A DNA stretch of 64,000 nucleotides from Bacteroidota bacterium (GTDB taxonomy: Bacteria; Bacteroidota; Bacteroidia; Bacteroidales; CAIXZF01), in the NCBI GenBank assembly GCA_022709385.1, contig JAKLIX010000011.1, positions 94,680 through 158,679 on the forward strand, written 5' to 3'. This document shows positions 9,470 through 19,000 of this stretch, in pieces (the stretch's first letter is position 1; every line of letters starts with the position of its first letter). The translations under genes and the position numbers were made by a program. The notes below the pieces were generated by a model. It saw only the letters and a list, made by a program, of their open reading frames with translations, was not told the DNA's origin and made no database searches.

Positions 9470-10216
9470 ATGAAATTACTGGAGAATAAAACGGCACTGA
9501 TCACGGGCGGTGCGCGCGGAATAGGACGAGCCATTGCCCTTCATTTTGCAGCCGAAGGAGCCCGTATTGCATTTTCTGATCTCAGGCTTGATGAGGCGAC
9601 TGCCGAACTGGAAGCGACCCTTCGTGCTATGGGTACCGAATGCAGGGCTTATGCCTCGGATGCAGGTGACTTCACGGCCTCGGAGAAGCTTATCGATGAA
9701 GTGGTAGCCGATTTCGGAGCCATCGACATCCTGGTCAACAATGCCGGCATCACCAGAGACAACCTGCTGCTTCGCATGTCTGAAAATGACTGGGACCTCG
9801 TCCTAAAGGTGAACCTGAAATCGGTGTTTAACCTTACCAAGGCAGTTCAAAAGGTGATGATCAAACAAAGAAACGGATCCATCATCAATATGAGTTCAGT
9901 GGTGGGTGTCAGCGGAAACCCGGGACAGTCAAACTACTCCGCTTCCAAAGCCGGGATCATCGGTTTTACCAAGAGCATCGCTCAGGAACTCGGCGGGCGG
10001 AATATCCGTTGCAATGCCATCGCACCCGGTTTTATCGAAACGGAGATGACTTCTGCCCTGCCTGAAGATGTCAGGGCAAACTGGATTAAAGATATCCCGA
10101 TGAAACGTCCCGGAAGCCCGGAAGATGTGGCCAAACTGGCAGTCTTCCTTGCCTCAGACCTGTCTTCATATGTCACAGGCCAGGTCATCAATGTTTGCGG
10201 CGGTCTGAATACCTAA
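9470..10216 (+). CDS. fabG: 3-oxoacyl-[acyl-carrier-protein] reductase
   Basis: 248 residues, full family length. This short-chain dehydrogenase reduces 3-oxoacyl-ACP to 3-hydroxyacyl-ACP with NADPH in fatty-acid elongation. The nucleotide-binding T-G-G-A-R-G-I-G motif is at residues 12-19 and N-N-A-G at 90-93. The catalytic Ser (about 142-143), Tyr156 and Lys160 fall in the Y-S-A-S-K block. The C-terminal G-Q-V-I-N-V-C-G-G is typical of FabG. There is no recognisable Shine-Dalgarno sequence before the ATG, as is common in this phylum. The gene is separated from the downstream VWA gene by 45 bp and may be co-transcribed with it. Other SDR functions cannot be excluded by sequence alone, but the match to FabG is close. 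Confidence 0.93.
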   Translation: MKLLENKTALITGGARGIGRAIALHFAAEGARIAFSDLRLDEATAELEATLRAMGTECRAYASDAGDFTASEKLIDEVVADFGAIDILVNNAGITRDNLLLRMSENDWDLVLKVNLKSVFNLTKAVQKVMIKQRNGSIINMSSVVGVSGNPGQSNYSASKAGIIGFTKSIAQELGGRNIRCNAIAPGFIETEMTSALPEDVRANWIKDIPMKRPGSPEDVAKLAVFLASDLSSYVTGQVINVCGGLNT

Positions 10217-10261
10217 AAGCAATTCAAACCGTTATCCCGGAAACCTGTTAAACCTGCTTTC

Positions 10262-12343
10262 GTGAATATTATCACCGAACAACCCCTGTGGTTTCTGCTC
10301 TTCTGTCTGCTCTGCGGTGCCCTGTATGCCGCTGTCCTTTACTTCAGAGACAAAAAAAACGATTTTTCCAGCCTGTTGTCGCTTATCCTGGCCATTATCC
10401 GTTTCCTCTCGGTCAGCCTCATCGCTTTCCTCCTGCTGTCTCCACTGTTGAAAACCATCGTCCGTCAGGTGGAAAAACCCATCATCATCTTCGCCAACGA
10501 TGCCTCAGAATCTGTCACCATGCTCCAGGACAGCACCTGGATCCGGACAAGCTTCCATGAGCAACTTGGAAAAGTAATGGACGAACTATCAGGTGATTAC
10601 CAGACTGCTTCCTATTCGTTCGGCGACAGGGTCAGGGAAGGTATTGAACCCGTTTACGATGATAAAACAAGTAATCTTTCAGCCCTGTTTGAGGATATCC
10701 GGAGCCGCTATCTGAACCGCAACGTGGGCGCCCTGGTGATCAGCACCGACGGAATATACAACCGTGGACAGAATCCCCTCTTCACTGCGGAAAAGATTCC
10801 CTTCCCCGTGTATACAGTTGCCATGGGCGATACTGTTCCAAGGAAAGACCTGCTCATTGCAAAGGTGAACTTTAACAATACCGTATTCCTTGGAAGCAAA
10901 TTTCCCCTTGAGATCCAAATTAAAGCCAACCTGCTGCAGGGAAGCAATTACCTCGTTGAGATCGTCCGTAACCAGCAGGTATTGTTCAGTAAACAACTGG
11001 TAATCAATTCGGGCCGTTATCTCGAAAACATCCTTACCAGCCTGGAAACCACCAGCAGCGGACTACAGCACTACCAGGTCAGGATATCCCGGCTCGAAGG
11101 CGAAATCACTTACGACAATAACGAAAAGGATATCTATATCAGGGTGTTGGAAGGAAAGGAAAAGATACTGCTGCTGTATGCTGCACCTCATCCCGACATA
11201 GCTGCCATCCGGTCAGGCATCGAAAGCAATGCCAACCTGGAACTTAGCGTTATACAAGCCAGTGAGTTTGCCGGAAGCATCCAGCCATTTAACCTCATCA
11301 TCCTCCACCAACTGCCATCAGGGACATTTCCCCTCACAAACCTGGTTTCCAAAGCAGGTGAAGATGGCATCCCCCTGTTGTTTATCCTGGGACAAAGCAG
11401 TAACCTGCCTGCTTTCAATAACCTGAAATACGGCTTATCCATTCAGCAGGAAAAAAACAGCTTTACCGAAAGCCAGCCATCGCTCAATGCCAATTTCAGC
11501 CTTTTCACACTGGCAGAAGAACACAAAAGGCTGATCCAGGATTTCCCTCCTCTGACGACGGCTTTCGGCAGTGTAAAGACCCTCGCCTCAGCCACCACCC
11601 TCTTTTATCAGCGAATCAACAATCTTACTACCGACCGCCCACTGATCCTGTTTGGTCAGGAACCCAACCGCAAATATGGCGTGATTGCCGGGGAGGGCAT
11701 CTGGCGCTGGAAACTTTCCAATTACCTGGCGAAAAGCAATCATGACGCCTTCAATGAGCTGATATCCAAAATGGTACAATACCTCAGCATTCGGCTTAAC
11801 AAGGACTTGTTCAGGGTATACGCCGGCTTCCGCTATGTGGAAAACGAAGCCGTGACGCTTACTGCCGAAGTGTACAATCCGTCCTATGAACTGGTGAACG
11901 AAGGGGAGGTGGAGGTTACCATCACAGGGGAGGACGGCCAGCACTTTCCGTATGTATTTTCACGCAGTGGCAATGCTTACCAGTTGAATGCCGGCCTGCT
12001 TCCCGCCGGAATATATACCTATGTGGCCCAGACAAGGCTGGGGGACAATATTCTCCGTGCTTCGGGCGAATTCACCGTGGCTCCTCTGCAGATAGAAAAA
12101 GTGAACACCCGTGCCGACCATCACCTCTTGTTCAACCTGGCGGCCCAGAGTGGCGGTGAGATGATTTATCCTGCAGACCTGATGAAACTTCCCAGCATGA
12201 TTAAAAGCAGGGAAGACGTGAAAAGCATCGCCTATACCCGGAAAAAGTATACCGACCTGAACAACCTGCCCTGGGTACTCGGACTCATCCTGCTCCTGCT
12301 CTCACTGGAATGGTTCCTCCGGAAACGGGCAGGTTCCTATTAG
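10262..12343 (+). CDS. Membrane-anchored VWA-like domain protein
   Basis: 693 residues beginning with a GTG codon. Two membrane helices (about 8-28 and 40-62) are followed by a von Willebrand factor A-like region. This has a MIDAS-type D-A-S-E-S at residues 80-84 and the strand V-I-S-T-D-G-I near 160, which is characteristic of VWA folds. A long beta-rich exported region follows, and a C-terminal membrane helix (about 672-688) ends in a basic tail. The overall layout resembles conserved Bacteroidota membrane proteins related to BatA/aerotolerance operon proteins, but no AAA ATPase (MoxR) or other Bat gene is adjacent. The function is unknown. It is close downstream of fabG and upstream of the DUF218 gene on the same strand. 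Confidence 0.75.
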   Translation: MNIITEQPLWFLLFCLLCGALYAAVLYFRDKKNDFSSLLSLILAIIRFLSVSLIAFLLLSPLLKTIVRQVEKPIIIFANDASESVTMLQDSTWIRTSFHEQLGKVMDELSGDYQTASYSFGDRVREGIEPVYDDKTSNLSALFEDIRSRYLNRNVGALVISTDGIYNRGQNPLFTAEKIPFPVYTVAMGDTVPRKDLLIAKVNFNNTVFLGSKFPLEIQIKANLLQGSNYLVEIVRNQQVLFSKQLVINSGRYLENILTSLETTSSGLQHYQVRISRLEGEITYDNNEKDIYIRVLEGKEKILLLYAAPHPDIAAIRSGIESNANLELSVIQASEFAGSIQPFNLIILHQLPSGTFPLTNLVSKAGEDGIPLLFILGQSSNLPAFNNLKYGLSIQQEKNSFTESQPSLNANFSLFTLAEEHKRLIQDFPPLTTAFGSVKTLASATTLFYQRINNLTTDRPLILFGQEPNRKYGVIAGEGIWRWKLSNYLAKSNHDAFNELISKMVQYLSIRLNKDLFRVYAGFRYVENEAVTLTAEVYNPSYELVNEGEVEVTITGEDGQHFPYVFSRSGNAYQLNAGLLPAGIYTYVAQTRLGDNILRASGEFTVAPLQIEKVNTRADHHLLFNLAAQSGGEMIYPADLMKLPSMIKSREDVKSIAYTRKKYTDLNNLPWVLGLILLLLSLEWFLRKRAGSY

Positions 12344-12388
12344 ACTGGCTCCGCAAATGACCATCTCACGCGATAATACCTGCATGCC

Positions 12389-13171
12389 TTGACAAGCCTG
12401 AGTTTCTTCTTTCCCGTTTCAAAAATACTCGGCAGCCTGCTTTCTCCCCTGCTGTGGATTGGCCTGTTGCTGATATTTGCGGTGATCAGGCGCAAAAGAC
12501 CTGCAGGCCGGAAGCTGCTGATGCTTTCCTTTGCCCTTTTCTTTCTCTTCGGTAATCTATTCCTTGCCGGTGAAGTCATGCGTCTTTGGGAGTACCCCGT
12601 CATGTCGGGCGATCCCGGGAAAGCGTCCTACGATGTGGGTATTCTCCTTGGCGGGGGTATCGTCCAGAAGGACAGATCCAACCACCGTCTGATCTTCCGC
12701 CACAATACAGACAGACTCTTCCAGACTATGGCCCTCTATCACAGCGGCCGGATAAAAAAGATCCTGATTTCGGCAGGTTCGGGTGAACTCATACGCACAC
12801 AACCACCGGAAGGATGCATGATCAGGGATTACCTGCTCAGCATCGGAATCCCGGAAACCGATCTCCTGCTCGACTCCCTGTCCGACAACACCCACGAGAA
12901 TGCGGTGGAAAGTGCAAAGCTCCTTGCCAAACTACCACACGGCAGCAGCAGTCTGCTGATCACCAGTGCTTTTCACATGAGGCGTGCCGCAGCATGTTTC
13001 AAAAAGCAGGGTATCCGCTGCGACCTGTACACCACAAACAAAAACACCGGACCCCGCCGCTTTACCCCTGATCATCTCCTGCTCCCCTCCGCCGGGGCCT
13101 TTATCTTTTATCACAGCCTGTTGCACGAAATGCTGGGTATGATCACATACCGTATCATGGGGTACGCCTGA
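12389..13171 (+). CDS. YdcF/SanA-like DUF218 membrane protein
   Basis: 260 residues. Two N-terminal membrane helices (about 10-30 and 42-60) precede a DUF218 domain recognisable by G-I-L-L-G-G-G near residue 85, the S-A-G-S-G strand, N-T-H-E-N-A and the late T-S-A-F-H-M-R-R block. The family includes E. coli ElyC, SanA and YdcF, linked to envelope integrity and possibly to lipid-linked glycan metabolism; the biochemical role is unsettled. The start is a TTG: an in-frame TAA lies 15 bp upstream and the nearest ATG is in another frame. It follows the VWA gene by 45 bp. Confidence 0.82.
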   Translation: MTSLSFFFPVSKILGSLLSPLLWIGLLLIFAVIRRKRPAGRKLLMLSFALFFLFGNLFLAGEVMRLWEYPVMSGDPGKASYDVGILLGGGIVQKDRSNHRLIFRHNTDRLFQTMALYHSGRIKKILISAGSGELIRTQPPEGCMIRDYLLSIGIPETDLLLDSLSDNTHENAVESAKLLAKLPHGSSSLLITSAFHMRRAAACFKKQGIRCDLYTTNKNTGPRRFTPDHLLLPSAGAFIFYHSLLHEMLGMITYRIMGYA

Positions 13172-13223
13172 ACCGCCATCCGCAAACCTTTCGAAAATCT
13201 TGCCTTGTATTCCGGAAAAATAT

Positions 13224-13231
13224 TATCTTTG
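13224..13231 (+). promoter_or_regulatory. -7 promoter element (TATCTTTG) of tRNA-His
   Basis: TATCTTTG lies 10 bp before the mature 5' end of tRNA-His, the right distance for transcription to start just ahead of the tRNA. It matches TAnnTTTG. Confidence 0.65.
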
Positions 13232-13241
13232 CACCCCATAC

Positions 13242-13316
<75 letters not shown>

Positions 13317-13317
13317 C

Positions 13318-13377
13318 AAATTTGAGTGCCAGAGGGCAAGATTGCAAGAATGCAAGCATGTTTTTGCACTCAAATTT
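13318..13377. repeat. 12-bp perfect inverted repeat directly after tRNA-His
   Basis: AAATTTGAGTGC at 13318-13329 is perfectly complementary to GCACTCAAATTT at 13366-13377, with a 36-nt loop rich in GCAAG/AATGC. In RNA it would form a stable hairpin right after the tRNA 3' end. It could act in tRNA 3' processing or termination, or be the terminus of a REP-like element. No U-run follows, so it is not a standard intrinsic terminator. Confidence 0.85.
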
Positions 13378-13607
13378 CCGTCTTGCCTTCTTGCATTCCC
13401 GAATTCTTGCATTCAGGCAATATCAAACGTCTTTCTTAGCCGTTTTCACCGCTCGTACCACTAGTGAGTGCCAGAGTGCAAGATTGCAAGAATGCAAGCA
13501 TGTTTTTGCACTCAAATTTCCGTCTTGCCTTCTTGCATTCCCGAATTCTTGCAGTCAGGCAATATCAAACGTCTTTCTTCGCCGTTTTCACTGCTCTTAC
13601 CACAATC
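13324..13607. repeat. 142-bp tandem duplication (two units) spanning the S23 gene 3' end
   Basis: Units 13324-13465 and 13466-13607 align without gaps and differ at only a few positions. Each contains the palindromic GAGTGC...GCACTC hairpin and a tail rich in CTTGC/GCATTC. Each ends with the sequence that encodes the last ~14 residues of the S23-family gene. Thus the unit nearest tRNA-His carries a detached copy of the gene's 3' end. It looks like a tandem duplication that started at the gene end. Confidence 0.9.
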
Positions 13608-13924
13608 GAAAGTAATTCGTTCAATTCTTGCTTAATCCTTTGAAGCCCAATGTCGCCAGAATGATGGCGGGCTTCTATCAACGCAAGCCAGTAAAGTGAT
13701 TCATCACATTCAGCCTCTACAGTCTGCATCTTGCTGATAAAATCTGCCCTTGACTTTGCCCTGCAGGCTTCGCGGTAATTCGCACCCACAGAGGTAATAC
13801 TCCGTACAAGCTGGCTGGTGATAGCACTGTTGGCCGATGTGGCAGGTAATTTGTCACATACTTCGAGCACCATCACTGCAATTCCCAGTGTCCTCTCCTT
13901 CATCCTTTCCCTGAACTCATTCAT
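13565..13924 (-). CDS. S23-family four-helix-bundle protein (23S rRNA intervening-sequence protein type)
   Basis: 119 residues if started at the Met at 13924, which gives the family-typical opening M-N-E-F-R-E-R; the frame also allows a Met at 13951. Helical throughout, with conserved S-I-T-S-V-G-A-N-Y-R-E-A, F-I-S-K-M and E-C-D-E-S-L-Y-W-L blocks seen in the S23/IVP group (TIGR02436). Members occur in intervening sequences inside 23S rRNA genes of some bacteria and as many scattered copies in Bacteroidota. The fold is shared with Avd of diversity-generating retroelements. Molecular function is unclear; nucleic-acid binding is suspected for the family. Here it lies antisense to tRNA-His and is bracketed by copies of the same repeat. 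No reverse transcriptase is nearby. Confidence 0.85.
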   Translation of the reverse strand: MNEFRERMKERTLGIAVMVLEVCDKLPATSANSAITSQLVRSITSVGANYREACRAKSRADFISKMQTVEAECDESLYWLALIEARHHSGDIGLQRIKQELNELLSIVVRAVKTAKKDV

Positions 13925-13998
13925 GGTTTTCCGTTTCCTGTATAGATGCAAAATCTGCCCGATTTGGAAATTTTCGTCAAATTTTTACCACCCACCAT

Positions 13999-14052
13999 TC
14001 AAGATTGCAAGAATGCAAGAAGTCAAGAATGCAAGAATGTTTTTACACTCAA
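13999..14052. repeat. Partial third copy of the tRNA-adjacent repeat, 5' of the S23 gene
   Basis: The stretch has the same CAAGATTGCAAGAATGCAAG core, then ATGTTTTTACACTCAA, matching the left half of the 142-bp units in the same orientation. The S23 gene therefore sits between direct copies. The remaining bases of the 13925-14296 gap hold an 8-bp inverted repeat (14112-14119 with 14151-14158, ATACCGGA) and no convincing gene. Confidence 0.7.
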
Positions 14053-14296
14053 TAGCTTTCTGATCGGTTAAACCGGATTCGCTGCAATCCCTATCCTTTT
14101 CATTTCTGAAAATACCGGACAACGCACAACATATTTGATTGTCTTTACACTCCGGTATCGGGGATAAAGACATATAAAATTACCATACCGGATATTGGCA
14201 GCAATGTGAAGCGGGAATGGTTTGAACCAGGAATACCTTACATTCTTCTGAACTTCACTCACGCAACTGTTCTGTATCATTTAAACGCTTCAACCC

Positions 14297-15241
14297 ATGA
14301 GCACTTCCTCCCTTCTCTTCCGGACATTTAGGATTGTGACATCTTTTGGAATCAGTTTTCTGATGACCATCAACGATTCCTATGCTCAGACTGGCACCTA
14401 CCACCCCTTTCCCGAAGATAATGCTGCCTGGAGCGTTTCATACGGCGGGTGGGAACCGGATTACTGTTATGACAGGTATTACCATATGGCCGGTGATACA
14501 GTAATCAACGCAATGTCCTATCATCAGATTCACTATTACGGATGGGTCGGTTTCCCCAGTTTCCTGACTCACATGTGTGATAATTGGATATACGATTCTG
14601 AACCCGCCTACTTTTGTGCCATCAGACAGGATACCGGTTTGAAACAGGTGTATTTCATTCCCTGGGGTGACACCACTGAAGCCCTGCTGTATGATTTCTC
14701 ACTGAATGTCGGCGATACACTCAATACCTTCAATTGCCCTTACTCTATTGGTGCCCGTGTCGTTTCCATTGATTCGATGATGATTGGCAACGGTTACCGA
14801 AAATCATTCCAGGTCGAGATGCTCTCAATGCAAACGAAGCTTATTGAAGGCATTGGAAGCATTACCGGATTGGTGGAAGGACTGTTTGTATTTGAATCCG
14901 GAGGGCACCTTGACTGCTTCTCACAGAACGGCCAGCAGCTTTACCCTTTCACAGGCGGCAATTGCGAACTGGTCATGAACTTTAACCATACCACGGAAAC
15001 AAAAGATAAGTTGAAGATAAGCCCGAATCCTGTCATTACGGAATTCCTGATTGAAACCCCGAATCAATTCCAAAACGCGACTTTCCAGTTGTTTACCTTA
15101 CCCGGTGTCAGTGTGCAGGAGGTCTCTCTTCTTGGCAGTCAAACCTTGATCAAGCGCAACGGACTCCCTGGTGGGATTTACTTTTACAGAATCCCGGATA
15201 AGGGGAATCTGATCTCCACTGGAAAACTGATTTTCCGGTAG
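14297..15241 (+). CDS. Secreted T9SS cargo protein, family unknown
   Basis: 314 residues. An N-terminal hydrophobic signal ends near residue 30 (S-Y-A-Q). The body has no domain I recognise. The last ~75 residues form a T9SS type A sorting domain: I-S-P-N-P-V, an F-Q-L-F-T strand, the L-P-G-G-I-Y-F-Y-R-I turn and the final K-L-I-F-R strand. The body is clearly paralogous to the protein at 25906-26841: both have L-L-Y-D-F-x-L-x-x-G-D, a G-Y-R-K-x-F segment, then L-I/L-E-G-I-G and a Cys-containing L-x-C-F-S-x-x segment in the same order. Probably surface-attached or released through T9SS. The 15242-15660 gap downstream holds no feature I can support. Confidence 0.75.
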   Translation: MSTSSLLFRTFRIVTSFGISFLMTINDSYAQTGTYHPFPEDNAAWSVSYGGWEPDYCYDRYYHMAGDTVINAMSYHQIHYYGWVGFPSFLTHMCDNWIYDSEPAYFCAIRQDTGLKQVYFIPWGDTTEALLYDFSLNVGDTLNTFNCPYSIGARVVSIDSMMIGNGYRKSFQVEMLSMQTKLIEGIGSITGLVEGLFVFESGGHLDCFSQNGQQLYPFTGGNCELVMNFNHTTETKDKLKISPNPVITEFLIETPNQFQNATFQLFTLPGVSVQEVSLLGSQTLIKRNGLPGGIYFYRIPDKGNLISTGKLIFR

Positions 15242-15637
15242 CCTGCATGGCATTGACCCGATCTCCCGAATGGTCAGGTCCATATCAGGATACTTGCAGG
15301 AAATCTCCCCATCTCACATATGCATACGGATTTTTGACAGCAAAGCGAAACGATATTTGCTGCTATCGGTCCCGGGATTCAAGTAAGGACAACGGAAACA
15401 TAAATAATGTATGTTCACTTGTCAGCATCTGCAACACGATTTTGGTGCCAAGGATTTCCTGATTTGCTATCCCTGATTAACATCAGGCTGAACGAGTGCT
15501 TCCAACTCCGTCCCATAGACTGTCATGCATGAAGTCGATTGACCATCCCTGGTTGATTTGATCTGGCTGGAAGCGCATCTGTTTTTCTCTGGCCGTAGAT
15601 ACCTCTTACCTCATACTTCATCTTTCAAACTTCTTTC

Positions 15638-15668
15638 TTGACAAATCCTCCCGGATTCACTATCTTTG
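15638..15668 (+). promoter_or_regulatory. Bacteroidota promoter TTG-N20-TATCTTTG
   Basis: TTG at 15638-15640 and TATCTTTG at 15661-15668 are separated by 20 bp, the spacing expected for Bacteroidota housekeeping promoters. The lipoprotein start codon lies 17 bp further on. Confidence 0.7.
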
Positions 15669-15685
15669 GTAAAATCAAATGCCTG

Positions 15686-16024
15686 ATGATGATGAAGCAA
15701 TTAGCCCTGTATTGCATCCTGGCCATGATAATCCTCACAGCCTGCACCAAAGAAGAACAAACGATCATCCGGACAAGCAATGCCGACGAGGTCACGGCGG
15801 ATCTGAAAGCATCGTTAGACGGGAAATCCATTGCCGTAATCTATACCTATCTCGACGGCGAACCCTGGAAGGAGTATTTTGACCCTGAGCACAGCTTCTC
15901 AGGTAATATGCTGATCATTAACGGGATCACCCACCTGAACCTGGAATACCTGCTGAGCTATGAGATCTACCTTTTCATCGCGGATCCGCCCATTTACCAG
16001 GTGCACCTGTATTTCGCAACCTGA
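15686..16024 (+). CDS. Small lipoprotein, function unknown
   Basis: About 112 residues when started at the first of three consecutive Met codons (15686). The longer frame from 15638 would overlap the promoter, so it is rejected. A hydrophobic leader ends in the lipobox L-T-A-C and is followed by K-E-E-Q, so the mature protein should be lipidated and exported. The remainder (about 90 residues) is a mixed alpha/beta segment without a recognised family. It is a single gene, convergent with the 2225-residue protein. Confidence 0.7.
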   Translation: MMMKQLALYCILAMIILTACTKEEQTIIRTSNADEVTADLKASLDGKSIAVIYTYLDGEPWKEYFDPEHSFSGNMLIINGITHLNLEYLLSYEIYLFIADPPIYQVHLYFAT

Positions 16025-16059
16025 TTACTTCCGGTAGTAATTGTCCTTCCGTACTGTCA

Positions 16060-19000
16060 TCACTCACATATCGACAGCATTACCCATCTTTGTTCCAAGC
16101 CCGGTCCGGTTTCTAAATAAAGCTGCAGAAGATACAATCCGGGGTTCAGATCAGTATCCTGAAAATACAGTGTATGTTCGCCTTTGCTCAGTGTGCGCTC
16201 AGACAGCAGGCAGATCCTGTGCCCCAGGGTATTCACCAGCCAGAGGCTGATTTCACCCGGCTCATCAAGCCTGAAACGGACACTGAAATCAGTATTAGCA
16301 GGATTCGGGAATACACTCAGGTCGTTGAGGGACCGGCTAATCTGCAAACCGGGCCACAACAGGACGGATCCGTGCAATGTATTTCCTTCTGCACCGGTAA
16401 ACATACTGTTCCCTTCAATCCTGATGGTCGGCTGCCGGTCGGATTTCATTCTGCACGTCAGTGTCAGCAGGGGCATTTCTGGAATCAGCTCGGGCGTGAG
16501 CAGACTGTACCACGCGATACGGCATTCTCCTCCGGAAATATGAAAAAGGAAGCTTCCATCTTCTGTGAGTCCTGGAGCGGGTACTACTGATAGAATCTCT
16601 AAAAGTCCCGGATCATAACCAAGTACCAGCGAAATGGCATGAAACGTTCCGGGAACACGCGTAAAAACGGGCAGTTCAAAGTTCTCCCCTACCCTGATAT
16701 GAAGGAAATCATCTGAACAAGCCTGTGAGATTGCCGGCATTGCTTTCAACTGGGGTGTGAAAGACCGGTCCACATCGCCTGTACAAAGGGTTTTCATGTC
16801 CTTTTCAACATTGTAATACGGGCCGATATCCAAATCACCGGCTTCATAAACCCAGTCTCCGACTGGAAACGCAGCAGTCATACCCACGAAGCGTTTCATG
16901 ATGTTCAGGGCATCCACTGCATTGATGCTGCCTGAATTGTCAACATCTGCGGCCTGCTGCTGCAAATCACCCAGTGAAGTGCTGCCTACGAAATAGTTCA
17001 TGGCCTTCAGGGCATCCGCTGCATTGTATCCGCCAGGGGTTTTATTACAGCTTGGCGCAAGCAAGTATGGGCCGGGCTGACACAAGGCCGGCATGAGATA
17101 GTGCCCGTTCAAGGCGGTAATGGTGCTGTCAATGACGGCATTTCCCTGTTTCAGCTTCAGCTTGGTATTGGTCAGGGGTGTATTCGCGACATTGTCATAG
17201 GTAAAAAATCCGGAAAGTGAAGGACAAACACCGGTAACTACATTGACAGTGTCTGCTGATGAGCAGCCGGTACCATCCGTGACAGTTACGGTAAAGCTTG
17301 AATCTGAAAGCACAAACACATTGATCAACTGCGTGTTATCTCCGGTACTCCATTGGTAAGTCAGTGGCGGAACTGCAGCGGGAGCCATGACCGACAGGCC
17401 TGCAATGCCCGCTTGCTGAAGCATCAGATCCGGACCACAGTCGGCCTGGAAAGATTCAACCGCTTCCACCAGGATGGTTGTATCAAATACGCATCCGGTG
17501 TTATAAACCAAAGATACATGACAGGGATGGGTCCCCTGAAATGAAGGCTGTATCACAGCCATGGTATTGCCGGCCGAAAGAATATCGTTTCCTGACCAGA
17601 TAACGGTATCCGGAAGTGGTTCCAGGGCAGTCAGCGGAGCCATGATATCCGGGCTGAACATCAAATTCCATCCAAAAACCCAGCCATTGTCGATCGCCCA
17701 GTGATCACAGACGGTCAGTGACCATGTACCATTGACAGGGCATCCAGCCAGTGTGGCAAAGCCGGCCGAAGGCTGGTAGCTCCCGGCCGGAATGGAACCC
17801 TGCATGTTGGCAACAGCATTGATGGAAGGATTCGAAGCAGCGGGTGAGAAACAATAGGTCCATCCTGCCCCGGGAGGATTCTGCAAAGGATCGTACTGGC
17901 AGGGGACGTTGCTGCAATCATACATGTCATGGGACGCGCCGCCCAGAGGAACACCCAGATAAGCACTCCCAGACTGAACATAGGATTTGAGCACCACACT
18001 CTGTCCGGTCGGACAAGTCAGGGTGATATCAAGATCGCCTGTATAGGAATGCTCCATGTTGATACAGACTGCAGCAAGATCCTCCGGCTGGGTGATCACT
18101 GCCCCCGTATCAAACAAACTGACATTCAGCACTGAAGAATAGCATTCACCCACATTGTAACCCGCATCTGGAATGAATCCCGGTGTCTGGCAGGAAAGTT
18201 GTAGCAGCAGAACAGGTTCCAGAACCTTTGCCAAGCTGATCGTATTGGTGTCGCTGTGGCCGATAGTGATGGTTTGCTGATGGCCGGGACAATCCGCTGC
18301 CAAAGGATTCACCGCTGAAACCGGATGATCATTGATTACCACGAGGGGCCCGTCAATAAAGGGCGATTCACAGAGGTTAAAGTCATGTACCTTGTACCTT
18401 ACGTGGAAAGTCCCGCCTGACTGGTAACTATGATCGACGGCCTGGCCACTCAGGATTGTCCCGTCCCCCATCTCCCACGTAAAAACAGAAGTAGCATCCT
18501 CCTGGAAATAACTGGTGTTGTTCTCGTTATAAATCCCTGACGCGGCAAAGTGGACTTGTTGACCAGGGCAGGCCAGAATATAGTTGAGCGGATTGATCAT
18601 AGGCGACAGCAATGCGGTATCAAGCTTTGCATCTACTGACTGGCATGGGTAATAACCGTGCAGGTTGACAACGAGCGTATCATTGCCGGGGTTCTCATCG
18701 TCCGGTGTATGAAAAAACATCTTCAGGGTAAAATCACCGGTCGGAACAGTGAACTTATTCGTGAAAAGAATATTTGTTCCTTCCATGTATTCAAGGCCGA
18801 AATTAAAGATGTAATTCTGCGATACCACCGGTCCGTTGTCGACCTGGTAGCCGGCATCGATTCCGTATATGGAATTGCCGAAATTGAAAAGGTTGAAAGC
18901 GGCATAGACCTCCCCGCCCGCCACCAGGTGCTGACTAGGTTCTACCAGGTGAGAAATGCCTGCATCCGTCGAGGGTGCATAGTAGATCCTCAGATCGTCG

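Noticed and set aside
13565..13924. Diversity-generating retroelement accessory gene (Avd)
   Set aside because: The fold is similar, but no reverse transcriptase, template or variable repeat is present in the window.
13985..14280. Two short minus-strand frames 5' of the S23 gene
   Set aside because: They overlap each other and the repeat, have low-complexity composition and no recognisable motif.
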